From assembly GCA_002104945.1 (NCBI GenBank), contig MCFH01000026.1, forward strand, positions 248,001-312,000: a DNA stretch of 64,000 nucleotides. The letters run 5' to 3'. The notes beneath the pieces are model-generated. The model saw nothing but the letters and a program-made list of their open reading frames with translations. It was not told the origin of the DNA and did not search any database. The position numbers and the translations under genes were made by a program. Positions 22,454 through 34,711 of the stretch are shown one piece after another. The stretch is from Piromyces finnis. Lineage: Eukaryota > Neocallimastigomycota > Neocallimastigomycetes > Neocallimastigales > Neocallimastigaceae. Position 1 is the stretch's first letter. The number at the start of each line of letters is the position of its first letter.

Positions 22454-22525
22454 TGGAGATATCGGGGATCGAACCCGAGGCTTCTTGCATGCAAAGCAAG
22501 CACTCTACCACTGAGTTATATCCCC
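22454..22525 (-). tRNA. tRNA-Ala (TGC)
   Basis: 72 nt on the minus strand, no intron. Acceptor GGGGATA/TATCTCC contains the G3:U70 pair that marks alanine tRNAs. Anticodon stem CTTGC/GCAAG encloses TTTGCAT, anticodon TGC. T arm with GGTTCGATCCC. Discriminator A. A T-run follows on the minus strand near 22440. Confidence 0.95.
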
Positions 22526-22540
22526 AGTACATATTAATTT

Positions 22541-23646
22541 TGATACGCTACTCACATAAAAACGTAATAAAAACTAGCCGAATAAACACGACTTAACCCA
22601 TAGCGACTTATAATAAAAATAAAAGATAATAACCCTTAAAAATGAATAAATAATAATTTTATGGAAATATAACCCTTTCTTTTAAATAAATAATATTCTC
22701 TTTATTAAATAATAAATTATGAATAAAAACGACTTAATAGAGATAATAATAAAATAAATTATTAAATAAAATAAAACGACTCAATCCAAAAATGTATTAA
22801 AATAATAAAATAATAATAAGTAAATAAAAATGAATAAATAAACTAAAAAAATAAAATGATATACATTAAATTATTAATTCTAGTGTTTTATCCAAGTGTT
22901 CTTTAGAAATTCTTTCAAACTTATATATATAAATTAACAAATAAATAACTGAGTAATTATTACTAAAAGTGATTAATTTAAAGCCTGGAAATAGAACAAT
23001 AATAACAATTTTAAAGATAAAATACAGAACTCTTTTATGTTTCTGTATAAAATGTGTTTATATTAATTGATACTTTTAATATTTGATTTTATTAATTTTA
23101 TTTTAATTTTTATTTTAATTTTTATTTTAATTTTATTTTAATATTATTTTAATTTTAAATTTTAATTATTTTATTCAAGGTATTATACATTTAATGATAG
23201 TCAATGATAATTTATAATAATTTTTCTAAATTTAAACATTTTGAAGTAATAAGAAAATCAAATAAGTAATATTCTATAATATTTTATAATACTAAGACAT
23301 AATTTTAATTTATTCTTTTAATTTTAATAAATAATAACAATAGTAATAATAACATTTAATAGTTAAAAATAATAATACATGTAATAAATGAAAATGTATA
23401 AAAGGAAGATAAAATTCTTCTTTATAAAGGGCGGACAATAAATAGACAATAAATAAATTATAAATATAATAAAGAGATAATTTAAACATAATAAAAAGAG
23501 TTTATTTTCGAGTTTTTGAGTGATTTATTTGTTAATTATAAAACATATTTTATTTTATTTTAAATTTATTGTTTCATCATAAATATTAGAATTTATTATT
23601 TATTAAAAATATTATATTATTCAAAAATATATCGGTCAACGCATCA
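22541..23646. repeat. LTR family D, copy adjoining tRNA-Ala
   Basis: Starts TGATACGCTACTCAC exactly 15 bp upstream of the tRNA-Ala 5' end; ends GGTCAACGCATCA. Same family as 25076-26089, and inverted 6445-7642. No internal coding region. Confidence 0.85.
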
Positions 23647-23649
23647 ATT

Positions 23650-24460
23650 TGATAAATAATGAAATTAATAAATATAAAATTATTATTATACCTGATTTTT
23701 AAGTTAACCCTAAAAGTAACTTAAAACAAGTTATAGTTTAATTAAGTACTTTACCAAAATTCTTAAATAAAATTAATCCTAAACACTGCATATATTTTGA
23801 TTATTGAAAGAAAATAATAAACTTTAATTAATCGAGATCAAAATATATAACTTTTGTTAAATTAATTGTTAAATTAAATATTTAATAACTTCGTTAGTAA
23901 ATTACACTTTAAAAGTAAACAAATATAATAATTCATGTTATAAAATAATATAATTAAACACCTTTATTAAAACATTAAAAATAATTATTACTTTAATTAA
24001 TTGTAAAATAAACAACTTTTTATATTCTTTAACTTTTAATTATTTCTTTTATTGTTATTTCTAATTACTTTTATTACTTTTATTGTAAATAGTTATTAAT
24101 TTTATTGTTTTAATGTAAATAGTTTAAATTCAAAAGAAAATATAAATACATGTAAATATTCTTATTTTAATCATTATTATTATTATTAATAAAGAAATAT
24201 TATATAGTTAGATTAATATTTTATAATTTTAATAATCACTTTTATACTTAAATAAATAAAATTTTAAATATTTAAATATTAGAAAAACAAGTGTTTCTAA
24301 TAAAACAATTTAGTGTTTTAACAAAACAATTTTATTAATTTTTATAAAAACGATTTTAAATCTTAATCAATATAACTTATATAGTTATAACAAAAGATAT
24401 AATATAATAATCACTTTTTGAAGTAAAATTCAAAATTAAGATTATTATCAAATTATATCA
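23650..24460 (+). repeat. LTR family A, solo copy
   Basis: Nearly identical to 1688-2490; TGATAAATAATG to AATTATATCA. It is separated by 3 bp from LTR D and 6 bp from LTR B. Confidence 0.88.
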
Positions 24461-24466
24461 AATTTT

Positions 24467-24498
24467 TGATAAATAATTAAATTTATAAATTATGAATT

Positions 24499-24553
<55 letters not shown>

Positions 24554-25070
24554 TTAAAACACAGATAGTTGAAAATTAAAATAATTAACATGTATAAAAT
24601 TATTAAATTAAAAATTATAAATGTAAACTTTTTGTCTATTTAATTGTTTATTTATTTTTAAATTAAATAGTTTATATTTGTTTATAATTATACTTTAAAA
24701 TAATAATTTTGTATAAATAGTGATAGAATTATTTTATTTTAAAAGATGTTCCTAATAATCCAGTAAAATTAGATAATAATATTAAATTTTATTAAAATAA
24801 TAGTTGTGATTATATTTACATACATTCAAGATGTATTAAACCATAACATATATATATTTAATAATACAAGAGTTATTAAATATTAAAACTTTATAATTAA
24901 ATAAAATAATTTTATATTTTAAACTAACAAAGACTTGCAAATGAACAAGTATAAAAATCATTTATTCTATTTTTATTTTCTTATTTATTTTTATTTATTA
25001 AATTTTAGATACAAATATTATCACTTTCTATATTCATTTATAGAATTAAGATAATATCCTCTTTGTATCA
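24467..25070. repeat. LTR family B, inverted copy
   Basis: The inverse of 2495-3127, ending CCTCTTTGTATCA. AATTT lies just outside both ends (24461-24465 and 25071-25075), a likely target duplication. (ATT)n of about 15 units at 24507-24553. Confidence 0.85.
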
Positions 25071-25075
25071 AATTT

Positions 25076-26089
25076 TGATACGCTACTCACATAAAAACAT
25101 GATAAAAACTAGCTGAATAAACACGACTTAACCCATAGTAACTTATAATAAAAATAAACAATAATAACCCTTAAAGATGAATGAATAATAATTTTATGAA
25201 AATATAACCCTTTCTTTAAATGATATTCTCTTTATTATATAATAAATTCTGAATAAAAAAGACTTAATATAGATGATAATAAAATAATTTATTAAATAAA
25301 ATAAAACGACTTAATCCAATAATGTATTAAAATAATAAAATAATAATAAATAAATAAAAATGAATAAATAAACTAAAAATAAAATGTTATACATCAAATT
25401 ATTAATTCTAGTGTTTTATCCAAGTGTTCTTTAGAAATTCATTTAAACTTATAAATTAATAAATAAATAATTGAGTAATTATTACTAAAAGTGATAAACT
25501 TAAAGCCTGGGAATAGAACAACGATTTTAAGATAAAATACAGAACTCTTTTATGTTTCTGTATAAAATGTGTGCTTATAATAATTGATACTTTTAATATT
25601 TTAATTTTGTTATAATTTTATTTCAATATTATTTTAATTTTAAATTTTAATATTCAAGGTAATGATAGTTAATGTTAATTTATAATATTTTTTCTAAATT
25701 TAAGCATTTTGAAGTAATAAGAAAATCAAATAAGTAATATTCTATAATATTTTATAATACTAAGACATAATCTTAATAAATAATAACAATAGTAATAATA
25801 TTTAATAGTTAAAAATAATAATACATGTAATAAATGAAAATGTATAAAAGGAAGATAAAATTCTTCTTCATAAAAATCAGACAATAAATAGAGAATAAAA
25901 GGACAATAAATAAATAATAAATAATAAAAATATTATAAAGAGATAATTTAAAAACATAATTAAAAGAGTTTAAGAGATTTGTTTGTTAATTATAAAACGT
26001 ATTTTATTTTAAATTTATTGTTTCATCTAAATCTTAGAATTTATTATTTATTAAAAATATTATTCAAAAATATATCAGTTAACATATCA
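25076..26089. repeat. LTR family D, second copy
   Basis: Starts TGATACGCTACTCAC, ends AGTTAACATATCA; same orientation as 22541-23646, with small indels. Confidence 0.83.
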
Positions 26090-26093
26090 TTTT

Positions 26094-26158
26094 TGATACG
26101 CTACTCACATAAAGACTTGATAAAAACCAATTTTAAAAATATATCTGTTAACGCATCA
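26094..26158. repeat. 65-bp miniature LTR D
   Basis: Keeps only the first roughly 38 bp (TGATACGCTACTCACATAAA...) and last roughly 27 bp (ATATCTGTTAACGCATCA) of LTR D, fused. It lies 4 bp after the full copy. Confidence 0.75.
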
Positions 26159-26161
26159 TTG

Positions 26162-26977
26162 TGATGAAAAATCTTCTAATAATATAATAAAAACTGGCTA
26201 ATAATTAAATAACTTATTCATAATAATATCTAACACTAACTGTTTAAAACAAATAAATAATTTTAGTAGTTTATCAGTAACCTTTTTAAATTAAATAATA
26301 TTATCTAAGTTGAAAAAAATCTTTAGCAAAACAACAAAAATATAAAAATAAATTATTATTATTAAAAATTAATTTAATTAATAAGTAAAAACAAACTCAA
26401 AACGAAATATTAAATAAAATGACTATTAAATCATGTATTGGAACTATAATAGCAAAACTAAATAACAAAAAAATAAAATTTAGAACTTTTTAGCTTTAAT
26501 AAAACTAATAAATAATTGAGTGATAAAATCTAAAAGTGACTAATTTTAAAATCTATATAAATATAGTAATAAAAATGAGGGGATGAAATAAAAAACTTTC
26601 CTATATTTCTAAATAAAATATGTATTAAAATTTTAATTTTAAATTTTATTATAATTACTTTATATACATTTAGAGAGAGTTTTTACAATAATTTTAAATT
26701 TTATCATTTTAAAGTAAGAAAATTAAATATATAATACTAAAACATATTTTTAATTTAAATGAATTATAATAATTAGGAAGTATAATACTATAAAAGGGGG
26801 ATGATAATTTATTTTCTTTTTTTTTTAATTAAAAAGGAATAATAAAGGCAATAAAAAAGGAAAATAATAGTTAAGTTTATTATTGAGAGTAATATTTACT
26901 AATTTCAAAATAGTATTGTTTTAATTTGCTTAATTAAAAAAATTACATTATTTTGAAGTATATTGGTTAACACAACA
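26162..26977. repeat. LTR family G, diverged relative of D
   Basis: Starts TGATGAAAAATC, ends GGTTAACACAACA. Interior motifs (ATAAAAACTGGC, AATAATTGAGT, TAAAAGTGACTAATTT) align with LTR D. Separated by 3 bp from the miniature D. Confidence 0.6.
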
Positions 26978-27786
26978 TTTTTGATATGTAACAAACAGAA
27001 AACACTACTTCTGGTGTAAATTCTAGGTTAATTATGAGAATATTAAATGAAATATCTAATCTTATTTAATCGTACTAAATAATTTCAACATTCATATTTA
27101 AAATATTCAAAAGAGTTAATCACAAAAAAAAAAAAACTGTTCTTAATTAAAAATAAAAAAACATAAAATTAGCTCTTCTAATATAGCTTCTAAAATAGTT
27201 TTATTGGAAAGTTCTTAAAAAAAATTAGCATTTTTTTCAATTATTAGTTTTCTAAATAGTTATATAAAGTTGAAGGTCATTTAATTGAAACTCCATTCAT
27301 TATTATTTTGACCATGAACTGAGATTATTGGTAAAAATTCAATATAATTCATATTAATTAGGTCCAAAGAAACGAAAATTATGCCGTGAGGTAGGTACAG
27401 TATTGTTGTTCATTTTTTGAAGGGAACTTCTTATGAATATATAGATATTATAGTAAAAGATAAAGAAAATAAATAAAAAAATATAGTCCCTACCTGATAA
27501 ATTAAATGAAATAAAAAAGAAAAGTAACATCAGGAATGATAGTATGTTGTCCACTAAACTCTTCCATGAGCTCAAAATGTTTTCATTTGAAGAAATACTA
27601 ACATTAAACCTTGTGTACGGAACATTAGGAATGTTCCTTTGCCATATCGGCGCTTTTAATTATATTAGGTGTCTTACTAAATCTATCAAAAAGTAGCTTC
27701 ATTGAGCTACTAATGATAGGAATTGTTTTAGTAAGAAAATCTGCAAGACCCTCTACATATGGAGCATGAGACCCTGATGAACTGTA
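26978..27786. other. AT-rich region after the LTR stack
   Basis: Begins TGATATGTAAC at 26982, possibly one more LTR end. No credible gene. The right part, from about 27600, is less AT-rich and may be the decayed 3' end of the old LINE next to it. Confidence 0.4.
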
Positions 27787-28979
27787 AAGCTATTCATTCA
27801 AATGTCTTTGTTTCGCCTTATTGATTTGTAGCTCATCATAAGCTAAAGTTCCACCAAGAAGGAACGTAAAAATATAGTTATAAATTGTTTTTCTTATTTC
27901 CACTTCAGGAAGTAAGTAAGTGATGAATTGATTATTATATTTATTTTGAAAAAGGGTAAAAAGATCTCCAAGAAAGCTAAGTGAAGAAGTTCTGTATTCA
28001 GAGAATACAGAACATTCTAAAATCCAATGATGAAAAGATTGTTCATTATATCCACAACATAAACAGACACGAGGGCAGTCGGGAGTAATTCTATTACTGG
28101 CAATAGCAATTCGGGTAGTGTTTTCATAACCATAATGAATACGAATAATCCAAGTAATTCCTAAATTTAAGTAAGGTTTGTTGAGACCGATATGCATTAG
28201 GCGATTTGAATTAAGGAATTTGTTGTTAGTATATCTAAGGGCTTTACTTCCATTATTCAGATTACTATTATTCCAATTATATTCTCTAATATCTTTAGTA
28301 CTTTTAATATTAATTTTCATAAGTTTCTTATGTAGTGAACAAGATTCTTTCACCCAAGAGTAATGAGATATAGGAGGAATAGATCAAACAAGATCTTTAA
28401 TAATACAGTTTGATTTTCTCCATTTAACAAAGCATTTCACATGTTGCGCAGCACAAATACCTGAAAGTATTGGAATCTTCAAATTCCTTGCAAGAGCATA
28501 TAGGCTAATAAATGAATTTCATTCAAAAACAAAATCATTGTTATTTAGACTTTATTTCGAAAGCTATTAACACTCCATAAAACAGTAGTATTGATAAGAG
28601 ATTGGACTCTTCTAGTTCTATTTTTGTTGGAACCAAGCAAAGGAGCATAATAATAGACTTTGCTTAAAATATAAGAATGAATTACTATGTTTTTTAAGCC
28701 AATAGGAACACAATTGTTGGTGAGGAAGTTCTTAAAAGAGAATAAAGATTTCTGAACTTTTTTGTACATATTAGACAGAATAGGAGTCAAAGAAAGATTT
28801 TTGTCGAATGGGATTCCAAGATAAGTATAGCAAGAAACCTTTGGAATCAAGTACATACCGATGTAAAATGTTGGGTCGACATAACTAGGGGATCTATTAA
28901 AGTTGATAGGTTTAACAACAATAGTTGCACATTTATTTATTCCAAAAGACATTTCATTTAAATTAGCCCAATCAAGGAC
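27787..28979 (-). pseudogene. Old LINE remnant (RT C-terminal part plus zinc finger), diverged family
   Basis: Three broken segments align in order with the downstream half of the intact LINEs. 28979-28545 starts VLDWANLNEMSFGINKCAT, matching the region just after RT. 28544-28370 reads SLYALARNLKIPILSG in another frame. 28353-27790 includes a zinc finger CLCCGYNEQSFHHWILEC like the CPCCKCG...HWLLDC finger of the intact copies. Frameshifts and stops separate them. Similarity is partial, so this is an older or different family. The poly(A) of LINE copy 1 is inserted at its right edge. Confidence 0.85.
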
Positions 28980-31900
28980 TTTTTTTTTTTTTTTTTTTTT
29001 TTTTAACGGCATCAAATATTATAAACTTTATTATTAATTTAATTAAAATTATAATACATGTAATAAAAAATTAAAAAATAAAAATAAAAATAAAAAAAAT
29101 ATGTTTAAATAAACACAAATGAATAAAAATTGGGTATAATGTATTCTAGTAATTTTAATTAAAGTAAGAAAGCCACTATCATACTAAAGTATAATAATTG
29201 TATTTGACTTCCAATGGGACACCGAGCCAAAGATCAAAATTTTGTCATGGAACAAAATTATGATCTCCATTGGTTGCGCTGGCCCTCCTGGCCTGTCTTA
29301 CTGTTTCTTCAGCATTGACGCTCTTGGATGTTGCTTCAAACCTTTTGAACATTGACCATTGCTGGCCAATAGCAAAAGGCATGATTTTGGTTAGAAGTTC
29401 CGCGGTTACCGTCAAGAATGGTGTTCCTTCGTTAGTATCAGATTGAATCTGACGCTTACAAAGTTCTTTCCATTCCCTTGAATTGTAATTAATATTGTTA
29501 AAACTTCTTCCCCCAAGAAGGAATTTAAATATTTTACTGCACACACTAGAATAATCATACACATTAATATTCACCGGATTATTAGAACTATTACTATCAT
29601 TAACTAAATTACTATCTAATTTAGAATTATTATCTTCACTATTGCTATCATTACTAGTATTATTATTTCTATTATTGTTATTATTACTATTGTTATTATT
29701 ACTATTTCTATTATTACTATTGTTACTATTACTATTGTTACTATTACTATTGTAATTATTATTACTACTATTGTTACTATTACTATTAATGTTATTGCTA
29801 TCTCTACTGATATTAACATTTTCATTATTATTGATAGGACTATTGGAATTACGTTGACTGAAAAAATTTAGTAGCTGGACTATGGAAACATAATATTTAA
29901 TACGGATATCTCTAAATGTTGGACAATCTAATAACCAATGTTTAATACTTTGATCTCCACACTTGCAACATGGACAGTAGTTAGGACAAACTGGATCAAC
30001 AAATTTAGCAGCTTTGGCAACTCTAGCATCCAACTTGTATCCGCTTCTTGCTTTCAATAGCCAGTAGAAGCCATAGGCAAACTCTGGGTACTCATAACAT
30101 AATTTAATAAAATCTTTAGTTTCAATAAATTTATTATCATCATAATATTGCGCTTTGATTGAATTCCCTTTGAGATCTTTCCAATAAAAGTTTTTAACTG
30201 CTTTAACATCTCCATGTTTCTTTAGTTTTTTATCAAGTGTCCTACTTGATTTGCACCACGTGTATTTTCTAAATTTAGGAATGTAATTGACAAGGTGTGA
30301 GATAATACAATTTGAGTTTTTCCATTTGTTAAAACATCTAACCTGAGCTAACGCACATTTGGCTGACAATGGAGGAATATTCAAATCTTTTGAAATAGAG
30401 TATAAAGAAATAAACGATACAGCTTTATGAACTCCGGCAACCCATCGTATTCCTTTGTTAACATGCTTCTGAGCAATTCTAGACCTGGCTTTGTTGGATC
30501 CAAGTAATGGTGCAAAGTATGAAACTCTGCTAATCACTTGTGAGTTAAGTACTAGCTTTTTGAAGGGAATAGGAATATTAGGATTTCTTAAGAATTTACT
30601 GACTGAAAAAAGTCCTTTCAAAACCTTGTTATTAAGAGCTTTAATAACTGGTTTAAGGGACAGATTCTTATCAAATGGAACACCAAGATAAGTATAGCAA
30701 TCAGTAGTTGGAATGGGTTGTCCTGCTAAGTAAAATGTTGGATCTCTCTTGTTCTGATTTTCTATTGATTCAGGACGAATCACCATCGTTGAACATTTCT
30801 GGATACCAAATTCCATTTCATTATACAATGCTCATTCATTAACTCTTCTAAGCATCTTTTTTAAGCATCCTCTTGTTGGAGCACAAATAACTATATCATC
30901 TGCAAAAAGTCCACCACAGCATCGAGTGTCACCTAAACTGACTCCAAGATCTTCGCACTCTTTAAATATATCATTAATAAAGAGATTAAAGAGAATAGGA
31001 GAAAGAGGGCATCCTTGACGGACTCCTTTCTTCACATCAAAAGATTTCGAGAATTGTCCATCTAATTTGACATTAGCCTTAGATGTTAAATATAAATTTT
31101 TGATGAATTGTAAACTCTTACCTCGGATTCCTAAACAATTTAATTTATGGAGAATATTACCGATTGGGACTGAATCGTATGCTTTCCTGAGATCTAAAAA
31201 GGCCAAATATGTCTCTTTATTATCTAATTGACGTCTACGGCATATTTCTTGGATTGAAATGAAAAGACTAATACTTTCTTCTTTTTTCGAAAACCAAATT
31301 GTTCAGGTCTAATGAAATTATTCTTTAGACCATATTCTGAGATTCTAGTTGTGACAATTTTGGAAATCAACTTAATACCATTATTGATAAGTGATATACC
31401 TCGATAGTTATCACAATCTGTCAAATCTCCCTTCTTAGGAATAGAAACAATACTGGATTCATTCCATGAGTTGGGGAAGTCTCCATCCCAAATACGGTTG
31501 AATAATTTAAGAATAAAATTTAAACCATGAGCATCATTATCTGAAGTAGTATTACCAGAAGAATTATTATCTGTAGCATTATTAGAATCATTACTTGATG
31601 GAATTAATGCTTTGTAAAATTCAATTGGAATACCATCCGGACCTGATGCTTTATAATTTGGAGTAGTGAGGATAGCTGACTTGACTTCATCAATACTAAT
31701 ATCTTGGTTGATATCCCACTCATCAAGCATAGGAAGTGAAAAACGTTTATTCATTGGTTCTTCATACCAATGCTCCAAACCAAGACTTACACCACTTGGA
31801 TCTGATGCAAGGTTTTCGAAATGATCTGGAATATTTTCATGATGGGAAACTTGTTGAAGATCTTGTTGAAGATCTTGTTGAAGATCGGATTGTTGATGAG

Positions 31901-33084
31901 ATTGTTGAACTGATTGTTGAAATGATTGTTGAATAGAATGTTGATGTTTATTAGAAACTAAAATTTTACGTTTGAGAGTGGAAAAAGTGTATTTGTGATT
32001 CCTTCTACTACGAGCTGAAAAGGAAATTGAGGTAACTGAAAGTTTCTTCTTTAACATGTGTAAGATTTTAATACAATCTTTCGATGAACCATGAACCTTG
32101 ACTAAGAAAAAGTGATCATTGAAAGTCTGAAAATATTTAACACTAATAACTGAATTAAATTTATCTTCTAGAATAACCTCGAGTTTTTCCCATAGCATAT
32201 TTACTGACCATGATCGAATACCACGGATAAAGAAGGAGCGAATATCATCTAAGGGGATACCATAAGACCGGGTACCACGTCTGATATAATTCTTGTCTTT
32301 AATATAAAGGACTGACATGATAATAAATTCTAATTAAAAAATATTGAATATAAAATAAATACTAATAAAAATTACAAATATAACGTATATGGAAAAAAAT
32401 CTGTCTCTCTCTCTCTTCTTAAAAGTACTGGATAGTACAAAAATTGTTACGATGCTTTGTTTAAAGTTTCTTTTTTTTGAATTCTAGTTGTAAATTTTCT
32501 TTAAAAATTCTAGTTTTGGTTTGTTGTTAGTAAATTCGATTCGCTTTTTGACACTAAAATTGTTTGACTTTACTTTTCATTAAATATTTAAATTGGTAAA
32601 AAATTTGAATCAAGAATGTTGACACCAGAAAGCTTGTGAATAGTATTTTTACATGATGTAGAGTGAATCAGTCTCTTACAAGAAACAATACAACAATAGC
32701 TACATGAATATAAAAATACAATGCAAATGCTAGAGTTGACTACATTGGATTCTTACAAGAGAAGAGTAGTACTACATGAATACATGAATAAAAGAAAAAA
32801 ATACAGCAACAAAATGTATTACTCTTCTAATTAAATACTATACAAACTTACCTGAGTATCAAACATTCAACTTATTCATCAAATACTTAAATTCGATGAA
32901 TAAAATGTTTTTTAATCGCTCAGTACCATGAGCTTAGTCCTAATAATTTTCCCTTAAAGACTAACCAAGCATCCATTGCGCAATACTTGGATTTAATTCT
33001 TTCTACTCTCTCAGTACCATGAGCATGAGTAGACCCCCTTGAGAAACTACATTTATTAAATAAATGAAGGGACGTTCCCAAGAG

Positions 33085-33086
<2 letters not shown>
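28980..33086 (-). mobile_element. LINE copy 1, full 5' and 3' ends but internally deleted
   Basis: 5' UTR 33086-32319 starting CCCTCTTGGGAACG at the poly(A) of copy 2, broken coding region, 3' UTR 29244-29005 ending TTTGATGCCGTT, and a 25-nt A tail (28980-29004). Confidence 0.9.
29245..32318 (-). pseudogene. LINE copy 1 ORF: APE domain deleted, frameshift and nonsense
   Basis: Starts like the intact copies (MSVLYIKDKNYIRRG). At 31823-31826 (GATC) it jumps in frame from the Gln-rich region straight to HFENLASDPSG, losing the Ser/Asn linker, the whole APE endonuclease and the region after it, close to 500 residues. One base is missing in an A-run at about 31280-31287, shifting frame after FGFRKK. 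TGA at 30832-30834 replaces a Trp codon (VNEW). RT motifs GVRQGCPLSP and FADD and the zinc finger remain downstream. It cannot make a functional protein. Confidence 0.93.
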
Positions 33087-33123
<37 letters not shown>

Positions 33124-34439
33124 GGCATCAAATATTTTAAACTTTATTATTAATTTAATTAAAATTATAATACATGTAATATAAAAATTAAAATAAAATA
33201 AAAATAAAAAAAAATATGTTTAAATAACACAAATGAATAAAAATTGGGTATAATGTATTCTAGTAATTTTAATTAAAGTAAGAAAGCCACTATCATACTA
33301 AAGTATAATAATTGTATTTGACTTCCAATGGGACACCGAGCCAAAGATCAAAATTTTGTCATGGAACAAAATTATGATCTCCATTGGTTGCGCTGGCCCT
33401 CCTGGCCTGTCTTACTGTTTCTTCAGCATTGACGCTCTTGGATGTTGCTTCAAACCTTTTGAACATTGTCCATTGCTGGCCAATAGCAAAAGGCATGATT
33501 TTGGTTAGAAGTTCCGCGGTTACCGTCAAGAATGGTGTTCCTTCGTTAGTATCAGATTGAATCTGACGCTTACAAAGTTCTTTCCATTCCCTTGAATTGT
33601 AATTAATATTGTTAAAACTTCTTCCCCCAAGAAGGAATTTAAATATTTTACTGCACACACTAGAATAATCATACACATTAATATTCACCGGATTATTAGA
33701 ACTATTACTATCATTAACTAAATTACTATCTAATTTAGAATTATTATCTTCACTATTGTTATCATTACTAATATTATTATTTCTATTACTACTATTGTTA
33801 TTATTACTATTGTTACTATTACTATTGTTATTACTACTATTGTTACTATTACTATTAATGTTATTACTATCTCTACTGATATTAACATTTTCATTATTAT
33901 TGATAGGACTATTGGAATTACGTTGACTGAAAAAATTTAGTAGCTGGACTATGGAAACATAATATTTAATACGGATATCTCTAAATGTTGGACAATCTAA
34001 TAACCAATGTTTAATACTTTGATCTCCACACTTGCAACATGGACAGTAGTTAGGACAAACTGGATCAACAAATTTAGCAGCTTTGGCAACTCTAGCATCC
34101 AACTTGTATCCGCTTCTTGCTTTCAATAGCCAGTAGAAGCCATAGGCAAACTCTGGGTATTCATAACATAATTTAATAAAATCTTTAGTTTCAATAAATT
34201 TATTATCATCATAATATTGCGCTTTGATTGAATTCCCTTTGAGATCTTTCCAATAAAAGTTTTTTAATGCTTTAACATCTCCATGTTTCTTTAGTTTTTT
34301 ATCAAGTGTCCTACTTGATTTGCACCACGTGTATTTTCTAAATTTAGGAATGTAATTGACAAGGTGTGAGATAATACAATTTGAGTTTTTCCATTTGTTA
34401 AAACATCTAACCTGAGCTAATGCACATTTGGCTGACAAT

Positions 34440-34442
<3 letters not shown>
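33087..34442 (-). mobile_element. LINE copy 2, 5'-truncated
   Basis: Only the last roughly 360 codons survive (33359-34442): from LSAKCALAQ through the zinc finger and the Asn/Ser-rich tract to the C-terminus, all in frame. The 3' UTR and a 34-nt A tail (33087-33120) follow. Its truncated 5' end is joined directly to the poly(A) of copy 3, as expected if it inserted at the end of that tail with incomplete reverse transcription. Confidence 0.92.
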
Positions 34443-34474
<32 letters not shown>

Positions 34475-34711
34475 GGCATCAAATATTTTAAACTTTATTA
34501 TTAATTTAATTAAAATTATAATACATGTAATAAAAAATTAAAAAATAAAAATAAAAATAAAAAAAATATGTTTAAATAAACACAAATGAATAAAATTTGG
34601 GTATAATGTATTCTAGTAATTTTAATTAAAGTAAGAAAGCCACTATCATACTAAAGTATAATAATTGTATTTGACTTCCAATGGGACACCGAGCCAAAGA
34701 TCAAAATTTTG

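Noticed and set aside
25979-26164. Frame of 61 codons across LTR D and mini-D
   Set aside because: Lies wholly in LTR sequence and spans an LTR-LTR junction.
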